Positions 18,486 to 27,264 of a stretch of DNA of 64,000 nt are shown piece by piece (the stretch's first letter is position 1; each line of letters opens with the position of its first letter). Where the stretch lies: NCBI RefSeq assembly GCF_001995215.1, contig NZ_MUXN01000018.1, positions 8,142-72,141 of the forward strand. The letters are read 5' to 3'. The translations under genes were made by a program, and so were the position numbers. Under the pieces are notes generated by a model, which made no database searches, was not told the DNA's origin, and saw only the letters and a program-made list of their open reading frames with translations. This stretch comes from Amycolatopsis azurea DSM 43854. GTDB taxonomy: Bacteria > Actinomycetota > Actinomycetes > Mycobacteriales > Pseudonocardiaceae.

Positions 18486-20621
18486 CTAGGCCGGGGCCAC
18501 CTCCACCGGGATCCCGTTCAGGACGGCGTTCCCCGACGGGACGTCGAGCAGGGTCTCGTCGGCGACCAGGTTCGAGTTGACCCCGGCGTGCGCCGCGGCG
18601 ACCTTCGTGCGCGTGCCGTCGAGGTCGTGACCCCAGCCGTGCGGCATGCTCACCACGCCGGGCCGGACGTCGGCCGTGACCTCCACCGGGGCTTCCAGCT
18701 TCCCGGCCCGCGACGTCACCGCCGCGAGCCCGCCGTCGGTCAGGCCGAGCCGGGCGGCGTCGTCCGGATGCACCTGGACGGTGCACCGGTTCCCGCCGCG
18801 TACCAGCGGCGTCAGGTTGTGCATCCACGAGTTGTTCGAGCTCAGATGCCGTCGTCCGATCAGCAGCAGACCGCCGTCGGGCGCCTTGTCCAGCTCCGCG
18901 CGCAGCCGGGGGACGTCCTTCGTGATCGCGTCCGGGGCCAGTTCGACCTTCCCGCTCGCGGTGGCGAGCACGTCGGGCAACCGCGGCTTCAGCGCGCCGA
19001 GGTCGATGCCGTGCGGGGCGGCTTCGAGGTCGGCCAGGCTCAGCCCGTACGGTCCGCCGCGCAGCATCAGGTCGATCATCCGCGCCGGTCCCGTGCGGCC
19101 TTCGGCGAGCGACAGGTCGACGCCGGTGCGCCGCGCCGTCTCGCCCGCGACCATCGTGTCGAAGGCGGCGACGTCGACGTCCGGCCCCTGACCGGCCGCG
19201 ATCCCCGCCAGCCGCAGCAGGGTGACCCACTCCTGCGGCAGGTCCGTTCCGAGCGTCGGCGGCGTCCAGTTCGCGACGTTCCGCACGGCGAGCCCGTACA
19301 GCGCGACGTCGTAGTGCGGCCGTTCCAGCGGTGACGGTCCGGGCAGGATGACGTCGGCGTGCCGGGTGGTCTCGTTGAGGTACACGTCGAGGGAGACCAT
19401 GAAGTCCAGTTGCCGCAACGCTTCCGTGAGCCGCGCGGAGTTCGGCGTGCTCAGCGCCGGGTTGCCGCTGATGGTCACCAGCGCCCGCACCTGGCCCTCG
19501 CCGGGCGTCTCGATCTCGTCCGCGAGCGTGGCCACCGGCAGCTCGCCGAGCACCTCGGGATACCCGCGCACCCGGCTCGTCCAGCGGCCGCTGGTGAACG
19601 GCGAAGACCGCCGCGGCCGCCAGAGGGCGGGCAGCGGGAACATCACGCCGCCTTCGCGGTCGAGGTTGCCGGTGAGCGTGTTGACGACGTCGACCAGCCA
19701 GCTCGCGATGGTCCCGAAGGACTGCGTCGTGGTCCCCATCCGGCCGTAGACCGCGGCCCGCTCGGCGTCCGCGAGGTCGAGCGCGATGCGGCGGATCTCG
19801 GCGGCGTCGATCCCGGTCGCGGGCGCGACGGCCTCGGGCGTGAACGGCTCGGCGAGCGCGCGGACCTCGTCGACCCCGTCGACGTGCTCACCGGGGCGGA
19901 CGCGGTTCTCCGCGAACAGCACGTTGACCAGCGCGAACAGGAACAACGCGTCGGTGCCGGGCCGGATCGCGTGGTGCTCGTCGGCGAGCTGAGCGGTCCG
20001 GGTGCGGCGCGGATCGAGGACGACGATCTTGCCGCCGCGCTCCTGGATCCCGCGCAGCCTGCCGCGGATGTCCGCCGCGGTCATCAGGCTTCCGTTGGAC
20101 ACCAAGGGGTTCGCGCCCAGGATGAGCAGGTGCCCGGTGCGGTCGAGGTCGGCGACGGGGATGGTCTGCGGGTCGCCGAAGAGGTAGCCGGAGGAGAAGT
20201 GCTTCGGCATCTGATCGACCGTGGTCGCGGTGTAGAAGTTCCTGGTGCTCAAGGCCTTGAAGAACACGCGGCCGTAGAGCACCAGCGCCGCGTTGTGCAC
20301 CGTCGGATTGCCGGAGTAGACGGCGACGGCGTTCTTGCCGTGCTCGTCGATGATCGGCCGGAGGCGCCGGTCGATCTCGGCGAAGGCCTCGTCCCAGGTG
20401 ACCTCGACGAACTCGCCGTCCCGTTTGACCAGCGGCGCGGTGAGCCTGTCCGGATCGTGGTGCAGCGCGCCGAGCGACGCGCCCTTCGGGCAGATGTAGC
20501 CCTGTGAGAAGACGTCCTCGCGGTCGCCCTGAACCCGGGTGACCAGGCTCTTCTCGTCGATCGTCACCTCCAGGCCGCAGGTGGCTTCGCAGAGCGGGCA
20601 GGTCACGTGCGCCGTGGTCAT
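18486..20621 (-). CDS. Molybdopterin-dependent oxidoreductase, [4Fe-4S] type
   Basis: A 711-residue cytoplasmic member of the DMSO reductase superfamily (formate dehydrogenase/nitrate reductase branch, COG0243). An N-terminal [4Fe-4S] ligand set Cys8-x2-Cys11-x3-Cys15-x28-Cys44 is followed by molybdopterin domains (about 50-560) and the C-terminal molydop-binding barrel (about 590-705). There is no twin-arginine signal. The segment VYSGNPTVHN and the LILGANPLVSNGS region line the cofactor. The start is ATG 20621 with GAGGTG. No partner subunit or accessory gene is adjacent. The substrate is unknown; formate or an assimilatory nitrate-like role are guesses. Confidence 0.88.
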   Translation of the reverse strand: MTTAHVTCPLCEATCGLEVTIDEKSLVTRVQGDREDVFSQGYICPKGASLGALHHDPDRLTAPLVKRDGEFVEVTWDEAFAEIDRRLRPIIDEHGKNAVAVYSGNPTVHNAALVLYGRVFFKALSTRNFYTATTVDQMPKHFSSGYLFGDPQTIPVADLDRTGHLLILGANPLVSNGSLMTAADIRGRLRGIQERGGKIVVLDPRRTRTAQLADEHHAIRPGTDALFLFALVNVLFAENRVRPGEHVDGVDEVRALAEPFTPEAVAPATGIDAAEIRRIALDLADAERAAVYGRMGTTTQSFGTIASWLVDVVNTLTGNLDREGGVMFPLPALWRPRRSSPFTSGRWTSRVRGYPEVLGELPVATLADEIETPGEGQVRALVTISGNPALSTPNSARLTEALRQLDFMVSLDVYLNETTRHADVILPGPSPLERPHYDVALYGLAVRNVANWTPPTLGTDLPQEWVTLLRLAGIAAGQGPDVDVAAFDTMVAGETARRTGVDLSLAEGRTGPARMIDLMLRGGPYGLSLADLEAAPHGIDLGALKPRLPDVLATASGKVELAPDAITKDVPRLRAELDKAPDGGLLLIGRRHLSSNNSWMHNLTPLVRGGNRCTVQVHPDDAARLGLTDGGLAAVTSRAGKLEAPVEVTADVRPGVVSMPHGWGHDLDGTRTKVAAAHAGVNSNLVADETLLDVPSGNAVLNGIPVEVAPA

Positions 20622-20652
20622 GAAGCACCTCGCGAGGTCGGGGGTCAGCTCA

Positions 20653-20670
20653 ACATACTGAGCGGTATGT
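20653..20670. promoter_or_regulatory. Inverted-repeat operator between divergent genes
   Basis: ACATAC (20653-20658) and GTATGT (20665-20670) form a perfect 6-bp inverted repeat around TGAGCG. It lies in the 73-bp region between the divergent molybdopterin and GH76 genes. Such sites are typical of TetR-type repressors. No regulator gene is adjacent. Confidence 0.5.
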
Positions 20671-20694
20671 CAGCGGGCAAGGGATGATGGCGCG

Positions 20695-21711
20695 ATGACC
20701 GCACTCGCCGACCGGGCCGCGGCCGCCGAACGCGCGGTCCGTGACCGGCATCTGCGCAGGGTGTGGGGGCTGCCCGGGACCGTCCTCGGGCGCAGCGGCT
20801 GGCCCGCCTCGGCGAGCCAGCGCGTCCACTGGCACTGGAACTACTGGTGGCAGGCGCATCTGCTGGACACCCTCGTCGACGCGCAGCTGCGGGATCCCTC
20901 ACCGGAACGGCTGAGGCTGATCGACCGGTTCGTGGGGTCCGTGCGGCTGCGCAACTTCGGCAGGTGGATCAACGACTACTACGACGACATCGCCTGGCTC
21001 GGCCTCGCGCTGCAACGGGTGGGACATCTCGGGCTGGACGTCCGCGGCGGGCTGGAGGCGATCAGTTCACGGCTGCGCGAGGGCTGGACCGACGACGCGG
21101 GCGGCGGGATCTGGTGGCGCGCCGGCGACGACTTCAAGAACGCGCCCGCGAACGGCCCGGCGGCGATCTTCCACGCCCGCGAAGGGGCCGCCGAACACGC
21201 GGCGGGTTTGACCGGCTGGATGACCGAGCGGCTCGTCGATCCGGAGTCCGGCCTGGTGTGGGACGGCCTGCGCGTCGGCTCCGGTGAACTGGTCAAGCAT
21301 ATTTTCACGTACTGCCAAGGGGTTTACCTCGGCGCCTGCCTCGAACTGTCCGAAATGGACAGGGTGGAGCACACGATCCACGCGGTCGCGGCGCACGTCG
21401 CGCCGAACGGGGTGATCCGGGGACAGGGCGGCGGCGACGGCGGCCTCTTCGCCGGGATCCTCGCGCGCTATCTGGCGCTCGCTGCGCCGCTGCTGCCGAG
21501 CGGGGTGGCGCGCGATCTCGTCCTGCATTCGGCCGAAGCGTGCTGGACCGGTGCCACCGAGACGTCGCACGGGCCGCTCTTCAGCGCCGACTGGGCGACT
21601 CCGGCGCCTTCGCTGCCTCTCACCCCGGAAGCTCCCGAGCGTGACCTGTCCGTGCAGGTCAGCGCTTGGATGCTCCTCGAAGCCGCCGCGACCCTGGACC
21701 ACCGCGTTTAG
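20695..21711 (+). CDS. Glycoside hydrolase family 76-like protein
   Basis: A 338-residue (alpha/alpha)6-barrel protein. The GH76 pattern HWNYWWQAHLLD (about 46-58) and the paired acidic residues Asp97-Asp98 in YYDDIAWLGLAL correspond to the catalytic Asp pair of alpha-1,6-mannanases. KHIFTYCQGVYLGACLEL is another conserved barrel helix. There is no signal peptide, so the enzyme is predicted cytoplasmic, unlike most GH76 mannanases. It might act on imported manno-oligosaccharides or glycolipid precursors. The TAG stop lies within the left arm of a 62-bp palindrome. Confidence 0.82.
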   Translation: MTALADRAAAAERAVRDRHLRRVWGLPGTVLGRSGWPASASQRVHWHWNYWWQAHLLDTLVDAQLRDPSPERLRLIDRFVGSVRLRNFGRWINDYYDDIAWLGLALQRVGHLGLDVRGGLEAISSRLREGWTDDAGGGIWWRAGDDFKNAPANGPAAIFHAREGAAEHAAGLTGWMTERLVDPESGLVWDGLRVGSGELVKHIFTYCQGVYLGACLELSEMDRVEHTIHAVAAHVAPNGVIRGQGGGDGGLFAGILARYLALAAPLLPSGVARDLVLHSAEACWTGATETSHGPLFSADWATPAPSLPLTPEAPERDLSVQVSAWMLLEAAATLDHRV

Positions 21712-21765
21712 TCCTCTGGATGCGGTACTTGCGCGTGCAACTACCGCATCCAGAGGACTGAACGC
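21704..21765. repeat. 62-bp TCCTCTG palindrome, intergenic copy
   Basis: The left arm starts GCGTTTAGTCCTCTGGATGC and the right arm ends CCAGAGGACTGAACGC, around a 16-base centre. The repeat supplies the TAG stop of the GH76 gene and ends 4 bp before the stop of the convergent acetyltransferase. It has exactly the same length as the copy inside the PfkB gene (27611-27672). Confidence 0.9.
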
Positions 21766-21769
21766 GAGG

Positions 21770-22303
21770 TCACCAGGCGTCGCCGGAGCGCCAGTCGCAG
21801 GTGATCTCCCCGTCCAGGTCCAGGGTGACCCCCACCGGCAGGACGTGGATCGACCCGTCGTCCTCCTTCGTCGCCTCCAGGCCCGAAGGGGTCATGACCG
21901 ACGAAGTGCCGCGCCACAGCAGCCAGCCACGCGACGCGTAGAACTCCAGGGCGTCTTCGGACGCCGAGAGCGCCCCGAGGTCGTACGCCTTCCGCAGGAC
22001 CCGCTCCAGCGCGTCCATCATCGCGGCGCCGTGCCCGCGCCGCCGGTGATCCGACCGGACGGCGACCGCCTCGACGTAACCCGTCCGGAGGGCCCGCCCG
22101 TTGTGCGCGAGCCGTCGCTGGACCAGTGACGCGTGCCCGATCAGCTCGCCGCTCTCCCACACCAGCGTGTGCATGCCGCCGAGGGCGTTCTCCCAGTCGT
22201 GGTCGCTGAAATCGCCGTCGAATGCGTCGTCCAGCAGAGCGCGTGCTGCGGTGAGCACGCCTGCTTCGAGGTCGGCGGTGTGCACGGTCCACAGGTCGGT
22301 CAT
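21770..22303 (-). CDS. aac(2'): AAC(2')-I-type aminoglycoside 2'-N-acetyltransferase
   Basis: A 177-residue GNAT protein. It would transfer acetyl from acetyl-CoA to the 2'-amino group of aminoglycosides or a natural cell-wall substrate. Colinear landmarks shared with mycobacterial AAC(2')-I are HTADL (8-12), DFSDHDWENALGGMH (31-45), VQRRL, GYVEAVAVR, the acetyl-CoA loop R87-R-R-G-H-G92, FYASRGWLLW and the C-terminal CDWRSGDAW. In mycobacteria this gene is intrinsic and chromosomal. Nothing mobile is seen here either. Start ATG 22303. It is convergent with the GH76 gene across a palindrome. Confidence 0.9.
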   Translation of the reverse strand: MTDLWTVHTADLEAGVLTAARALLDDAFDGDFSDHDWENALGGMHTLVWESGELIGHASLVQRRLAHNGRALRTGYVEAVAVRSDHRRRGHGAAMMDALERVLRKAYDLGALSASEDALEFYASRGWLLWRGTSSVMTPSGLEATKEDDGSIHVLPVGVTLDLDGEITCDWRSGDAW

Positions 22304-22350
22304 TCCGCCATCTTCACCCGGCGGCGGCGTTCTGACCAGCGGGTTGTGAC

Positions 22351-23220
22351 TCAGCAGCCGCACGACTGACGGTGTATGAAGCGCGGTGCGAGCCGTACGG
22401 ATTCGGGTCGTCGCTCTGGGTCGGTGATCCGGGCCAGCAGGAGTTCGACGGCCTTGCGCCCGATCTCCTCGATCGGTTGCGCCATAGTGGTCACCGCCGG
22501 GGTCACCTGCCCGGCCCACTCCATGTCGCCGTAGCCGACGATCGCGAGGTCGCGCCCGATCCGGATGCCGAGCCGGTGCGCCTCGTACTGGACGCCGATC
22601 ATCATCGCCTCGCTCGCCACCACGAGCGCGGTCGGCGACGGCCAGCTGTCGAGCAGTTTCGCGGTCGCGGCCGCCGCTCCGCCCGGGGTCGACTGCCCGC
22701 ACGCGACCAGCTGCGACGTCCACCGGAGGCCGGAGCGGCCGAGGCCGAGCCGGTAGCCCAGCGCCCGCTCCTCGTGGGTGGCCATGTCCTCTTCGCCCGA
22801 GATGAAGCCGATCTTGCGGTGCCGCAGCCCGGCGAGGTGCCGCACGAGCGCGCACACCGCCTGGATGTTCTCGGAGCCGACCTGGTCGACGTCGTTGCGT
22901 CCGGCCATCCGGTCGACCAGCACGGTCGGCACGCCCATCCGGACCAGTCCGTTGATCACCGCTTCGTCGCCGGCCGCCGGGACCAGCAGGACCCCGTCGA
23001 CCCGGTCCGCCCGCAACGCGCGGATGACCGCGGCTTCTTCGGAGACGCTGTCGCCGGTGTCGGCGAGGGTGATTTCGCAGCCGTGGCGGCGTGCGGCGCG
23101 GCGGATGGCACGGACGAGTTCACCCGAATACGGGTTCGCGTGCATCGCCATGGCCACCCCGAACCGGTGGGTGACGGGGGTGTCATCCCACAGGGGTAAC
23201 GCCGGGGACAGTGCGGTCAT
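22351..23220 (-). CDS. LacI-type sugar sensor without DNA-binding domain
   Basis: A 289-residue protein that begins directly with the effector-binding core of LacI regulators (HRFGVAMAMHANPYSGELV at about 18-36) and runs to the normal C-terminus (HRQSCGC). The usual 60-residue N-terminal helix-turn-helix and hinge are missing. They are not hidden in another frame: only 88 bp separate this gene from the next stop, and an in-frame TGA lies just before the ATG, which has GGAG. It is a close paralog of the full-length LacI protein encoded upstream (shared GYRLGLGRSGL, LVACGQS, VDQVG-ENIQ). A cytoplasmic sensor or a partner forming mixed oligomers is possible. No signal peptide argues against a binding protein. 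Confidence 0.8.
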   Translation of the reverse strand: MTALSPALPLWDDTPVTHRFGVAMAMHANPYSGELVRAIRRAARRHGCEITLADTGDSVSEEAAVIRALRADRVDGVLLVPAAGDEAVINGLVRMGVPTVLVDRMAGRNDVDQVGSENIQAVCALVRHLAGLRHRKIGFISGEEDMATHEERALGYRLGLGRSGLRWTSQLVACGQSTPGGAAAATAKLLDSWPSPTALVVASEAMMIGVQYEAHRLGIRIGRDLAIVGYGDMEWAGQVTPAVTTMAQPIEEIGRKAVELLLARITDPERRPESVRLAPRFIHRQSCGC

Positions 23221-23308
23221 CGCTCCACGCCTTCATCCGAGCTTGAATGACGGTAACGGCTGACGGAGCGTCACTCGGCGGCGAGACCGGAAAGTCTCCC
23301 AACAATCA

Positions 23309-24343
23309 TCAATGTGAGTGAACGAGGGCGCATCCGCAGGACGCCCGATGGCGGAGAGTAGGCGGAATCCGCATCGTCTGGGCCTTGCGGGCGGGATCGT
23401 TGATCCGGGCCAGCAGCAGGCGTACCGCCTGTGTGCCGATCTCGTCGATCGGCTGCGCCATCGTGGTCAGCGGCGGATCGACCAGATCGGCCCACTCGAC
23501 GTCGTCGTAGACCACGACCGGGAGGTCGATCCCGGCGCGCAGGCCGCGGTTGCGCAGCTCGTGCAGGACGCCGACCATCATGGTGTCGTTCGCGACCACC
23601 AGCGCCGTCGGCGGTGACGGCAGCGCGAGCAGCGTGCTGAGCGCGAGAGCCCCGCCCGCCTGCGAAGACTGCCCGCACGCGACCAGGTCCTCCGACCAGG
23701 TCAGCCCCGAACGGCCGAGGCCGAGCCGGTAGCCGAGGATTCGCTCCTCGCTGGTGCTCAGCCCGGCGGTGCCGCTGATCATGCCGATCCGCTGATGCCC
23801 GAGCGACGCCAGATGCGCCGTCAGCGCGGACGTCGACTGGATGTTCTCCGCGCCCACCTGATCGACGTCGGTGCGCGTGGACAGCCTGTCGATGAGCACG
23901 GTCGGGACGTCGAGCGAGACGAGCTCCCCGATCACGGAACCGTCGCCCGGCGACGGCGTGATCAGCAGCCCGTCTACCCGGCGGGAACGCAGCGTCCGCA
24001 CGGTCTCACGCTCGGTGTCGACGGTGTCGTGCGTGTCCGCCAGTAAAACGGTGTACCCGGCCAGCGCCGCTTCGCGCTCGATGGCCTGGATCAGCAGGGC
24101 GAAGTACGGGTTCGCGATCAGCGAGATCGCGACGCCGATCGACCGCGTCCCGCCGGTGACCAGGGAACGGGCGATGGCGTCGCCGGTGTAGCCGGTCTGC
24201 TCGATCGCGCGGAGGACCGCCAGCTTCGTCTCTTCGGCCACCGCCCTCGTCCCGTTGACCACGTGGGACACGGTGGTGATGGAGACTCCCGCCAGCTCGG
24301 CGATGTCGCGTTGAGTGGGGCGGGACGAGCGAGACGGCGGCAT
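23309..24343 (-). CDS. LacI-family transcriptional regulator
   Basis: A 344-residue repressor. The N-terminal helix-turn-helix (about 10-32, TQRDIAELAGVSITTVSHVV) and hinge are followed by the periplasmic-binding-protein-like effector domain (about 68-335). The start is ATG 24343 with GAGGAA, in the natural position for a LacI N-terminus. The perfect 24-bp palindrome at 24370-24393 lies between it and the divergent sugar-transport operon, so it very probably controls both. The HTH-less paralog follows 88 bp downstream in the same direction. The inducer is presumably the sugar carried by the adjacent ABC transporter. Confidence 0.92.
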   Translation of the reverse strand: MPPSRSSRPTQRDIAELAGVSITTVSHVVNGTRAVAEETKLAVLRAIEQTGYTGDAIARSLVTGGTRSIGVAISLIANPYFALLIQAIEREAALAGYTVLLADTHDTVDTERETVRTLRSRRVDGLLITPSPGDGSVIGELVSLDVPTVLIDRLSTRTDVDQVGAENIQSTSALTAHLASLGHQRIGMISGTAGLSTSEERILGYRLGLGRSGLTWSEDLVACGQSSQAGGALALSTLLALPSPPTALVVANDTMMVGVLHELRNRGLRAGIDLPVVVYDDVEWADLVDPPLTTMAQPIDEIGTQAVRLLLARINDPARKAQTMRIPPTLRHRASCGCALVHSH

Positions 24344-24369
24344 CAACGTTCCTCGGTGCAGGCAGGCTG

Positions 24370-24393
24370 GCAAGCGTTTGCGCAAACGCTTGC
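24370..24393. promoter_or_regulatory. LacI operator, perfect 24-bp palindrome
   Basis: The half-site GCAAGCGTTTGC is followed immediately by its exact complement GCAAACGCTTGC. The core GCGTTTGCGCAAACGC fits GC-rich LacI-family sites. It lies 27 bp before the lacI-type ATG and 66 bp before the binding-protein gene, so one dimer site can repress both directions. Confidence 0.85.
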
Positions 24394-24458
24394 GAGTGAG
24401 CATAACCCTGTCTACCTTCCGGTCCATCACGGACAGCCTGGAATCGGAGGGCATCCCC

Positions 24459-25475
24459 ATGAGACAGCGACGTCTCGCCGCGCTCGCCCTGGCCGCCGCG
24501 CTCGCGGTGACCTCGGCCGGGTGCACCGTCGAACGCCACTGGGGTGGCGGATCGAAGGCAGGCGGTGGTGGCAAGGCCAAGGTCGGCCTGGTCACCAAGA
24601 CCGACACCAACCCCTACTTCGTGGAACTGAGAGCGGCCGCCAAGGCCGCCGCCGAGGCGAACGGCGCCGACTTCAGCGCGCTCGCCGGCCAGTTCGACGG
24701 CGACAACGACGGCCAGGTCCGGGCCATCGAGAACCTCATGCAGCAGGGCGCGAACACCATCCTCATCACGCCGAGTTCCTCGACCGGCGTCCTCGACGCC
24801 ATCGACCGCGCCCGCAAGGCCGGGGTGCTGGTCATCGCGCTCGACACGGCGACCGAACCGGACACCGCCGTCGACGCCACCTTCGCCACGGACAACTTCG
24901 AGGCCGGACGCCAGCAGGGGTCGTACGTCAAGGCCGCGCTCGCCGGCAAGCCGCCGAAGCTGTTCATGGTGGACGGCACCGCCGGGTCCACAGTGGACAC
25001 CCAGCGGCACACCGGGTTCCTCAAGGGCATCGGCCTGACCGACGCGTCGCCGGAGATCAAGGGCAAGACACCCGCGAACGGCGACCAGAGCCTGGCCCAG
25101 CAGGGCGTTGAGAACCTGTTGCAGCGCACCACCGACATCAACGCCGTCTACACGATGAACGAGCCGATGGGCCGCGGCACCTACGCCGCGCTCCAGGCCC
25201 GCGGCCTGGTGAACCAGCTCGTGATGGGCTCGATCGACGGCGGCTGCGAAGGCGTCAAGAACGTGCGCGACGGCCAGTACGCCGCCACGGTCATGCAGTT
25301 CCCGAAGAAGATGGCCGAGCAGGGCGTCCTCGCCGCCGTCGAGTACGCCAAGACCGGGAAGAAGCCGAGCGGGTTCGTGAACACCGGATCAGCGGTGATC
25401 ACGGACAAGCCGATCCCCGGCGTGGAGAGCCAGGACACCAAGTGGGGCCTCGAGAACTGCTGGGGGACGAAATGA
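24459..25475 (+). CDS. Sugar ABC transporter substrate-binding lipoprotein (RbsB/FrcB type)
   Basis: A 338-residue lipoprotein. The lipobox TSAGC gives Cys22 and a Gly/Lys linker follows. The type I periplasmic-binding fold (cluster B, about 38-335) shows GLVTKTDTNPYF, ILITPSSSTGVLDAID, VIALDT and ALQARGL segments, as in ribose/fructose/xylose-binding proteins. Start ATG 24459 with GGAGG eight bases upstream, rather than upstream in-frame codons. The permease start overlaps its stop (ATGA). The ligand is probably a monosaccharide or polyol. Confidence 0.92.
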   Translation: MRQRRLAALALAAALAVTSAGCTVERHWGGGSKAGGGGKAKVGLVTKTDTNPYFVELRAAAKAAAEANGADFSALAGQFDGDNDGQVRAIENLMQQGANTILITPSSSTGVLDAIDRARKAGVLVIALDTATEPDTAVDATFATDNFEAGRQQGSYVKAALAGKPPKLFMVDGTAGSTVDTQRHTGFLKGIGLTDASPEIKGKTPANGDQSLAQQGVENLLQRTTDINAVYTMNEPMGRGTYAALQARGLVNQLVMGSIDGGCEGVKNVRDGQYAATVMQFPKKMAEQGVLAAVEYAKTGKKPSGFVNTGSAVITDKPIPGVESQDTKWGLENCWGTK

Positions 25476-26461
25476 GTACCGCCACCCTCAAAGGAAACGA
25501 ACGGCCGTCGATCGGTGAGTTCTTCCTCCGCGCGCCCGCGGTCGGGCCCGCGTTGGCCCTGCTCGTCGCGATCGTGGTGTTCTCCGCCTCGACGGACACC
25601 TTCCTCGACCTCGACAACCTTTCCCTTGTGGTGCAACAGTCCCTGGTGATCGGCACGCTCGCCCTCGGGCAGACGCTGATCATCCTGACCGCCGGCATCG
25701 ACCTGGCCAACGCGGCCGCGATGGTCCTTGCCACGCTGATCATGGCGAAGCTCGTGGCGGGCGGCGTCTCCGGGATCTGGGCGCTGCTGCTGGGAATCGT
25801 GGCGACGGTGGCGATCGGGATGGTCACCGGATCGCTGGTCACCCGGATCAAGCTGCCTCCGTTCATCGTCACGCTCGGTCTGCTGACAGTGCTCACCGCG
25901 GCCGCGAAACTGTTCGCGAGCGGCCAGGCCGTCCCGGTCGCCGACGAGCTGCTCAAGTGGCTCGGCACCCGCCGCTACTTGTTCGGCGGCATCCCGATCA
26001 CCTACGGCATGACGCTGGCTTTGCTGATGTACCTGGGACTTTGGTACGCGCTCACGCGGACGCCGTGGGGCAAGCACGTCTACGCGGTCGGCAACGCGCC
26101 GGAATCCGCGCGGCTGTCCGGGATCAAGGTCAACCGGACGATCCTTTCGGTGTACCTCGTCGCCGGGGTGATCGTCGGGATCGCCGCCTGGCAGGCGCTC
26201 GGCCGCGTGCCGAACGCCGACCCGAACGCCTTCCAGCTCGGCAACCTCGACTCCATCACCGCCGTGGTGCTCGGCGGCGCGAGCCTGTTCGGCGGCCGCG
26301 GTTCCGTACTCGGCACGATGATGGGCGCGCTGGTCGTCGCGGTCCTGCGATCCGGGTTGACCCAGCTCGGCGTGGACGCGCTCTACCAGGACGTCGCCAC
26401 CGGCGCCCTGCTCATCGGCGCGGTCTGCGTCGACCGGTTCGCGAGGAGGCAGCAGTCATGA
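25472..26461 (+). CDS. Sugar ABC transporter permease (RbsC/FrcC type)
   Basis: A 329-residue integral membrane protein with eight to ten helices, of the branched-chain/ribose permease family. LILTAGIDL (about 70-78) and the SITAVVLGGASLFGGRGSV segment (about 265-283) are signature regions, the second containing the contact to the ATPase. Start ATG overlaps the binding-protein stop, and its own stop overlaps the ATPase start, both in ATGA. Only one permease is encoded, so the pore would be a homodimer. Confidence 0.93.
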   Translation: MSTATLKGNERPSIGEFFLRAPAVGPALALLVAIVVFSASTDTFLDLDNLSLVVQQSLVIGTLALGQTLIILTAGIDLANAAAMVLATLIMAKLVAGGVSGIWALLLGIVATVAIGMVTGSLVTRIKLPPFIVTLGLLTVLTAAAKLFASGQAVPVADELLKWLGTRRYLFGGIPITYGMTLALLMYLGLWYALTRTPWGKHVYAVGNAPESARLSGIKVNRTILSVYLVAGVIVGIAAWQALGRVPNADPNAFQLGNLDSITAVVLGGASLFGGRGSVLGTMMGALVVAVLRSGLTQLGVDALYQDVATGALLIGAVCVDRFARRQQS

Positions 26462-27264
26462 CGACGCCCACGTTGTCAGCCAGCGGGCTGGTCAAACGCT
26501 ACGGCCGGGTCACCGCCATCGACGGCGCCGACTTCGAACTGTTCCCCGGTGAGGTGCTCGCCGTCGTCGGCGACAACGGCGCCGGGAAGTCGAGCCTCAT
26601 CAAAGCCCTTTCGGGCGCGGTGATCCCGGACGCCGGTGAGATCAAAGTGGACGGTCGGACCGTGCACTTCAAGTCCCCTTTGGACGCTCGCCACTACGGG
26701 ATCGAGACGGTGTATCAGGACCTCGCCGTCGCACCCGCGCTCGACATCGCGTCGAACATGTTCCTGGGCCGGGAAAAGCGGCGAAAGGACCTCTTCGGAC
26801 AGCTGTTCAGGAAACTGGACACGGCGACCATGAGGGCCGACGCGCAGCGGATCCTGGACGAACTCGGCATCAACATCAAGTCCATCACCCAGCCGGTGGA
26901 GACGCTGTCCGGCGGGCAGCGCCAGGGCGTCGCGGTCGCCCGGGCGGCCGCGTTCGGCACCAAGGCGGTGATCATGGACGAGCCCACCGCCGCGCTCGGC
27001 GTCGCCGAATCGGGCAAGGTCCTCGATCTGATCAACCGGATCCGCGAACGCGGCCTGCCGGTGGTCCTGATCAGCCACAACATGCCGCACGTGTTCGACA
27101 TCGCCGACCGCATCCACGTACACCGACTGGGAAAGCGAGTCGCGGTCGTCTCGCCGAAGACGCACACTATGAACCAGGTCGTCGGCCTGCTCACGGGTGC
27201 GCTGAAGATCGGTGAGAACGGCGAAGTCGAAGAAGTCGCCTCGGCCGTCCACACTGGACTGTAG
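26458..27264 (+). CDS. Sugar ABC transporter ATPase, single-domain (FrcA type)
   Basis: A 268-residue ATPase with one nucleotide-binding domain, in contrast to the double-domain RbsA. Walker A GDNGAGKSS (38-46), signature LSGGQ (150-154), Walker B AVIMDEPTAALG and H-loop SHNMPHV are visible. The single-domain form matches the FrcBCA fructose/mannose/ribose importer of rhizobia. ATGA overlap with the permease; TAG stop shares one base with the GTG start of the kinase gene. Confidence 0.92.
   Translation: MTTPTLSASGLVKRYGRVTAIDGADFELFPGEVLAVVGDNGAGKSSLIKALSGAVIPDAGEIKVDGRTVHFKSPLDARHYGIETVYQDLAVAPALDIASNMFLGREKRRKDLFGQLFRKLDTATMRADAQRILDELGINIKSITQPVETLSGGQRQGVAVARAAAFGTKAVIMDEPTAALGVAESGKVLDLINRIRERGLPVVLISHNMPHVFDIADRIHVHRLGKRVAVVSPKTHTMNQVVGLLTGALKIGENGEVEEVASAVHTGL

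Noticed and set aside
21770..22303. Acquired antibiotic-resistance gene
   Set aside because: AAC(2')-I genes are intrinsic in related actinobacteria, and no insertion sequence, integron or change in base composition is seen here.
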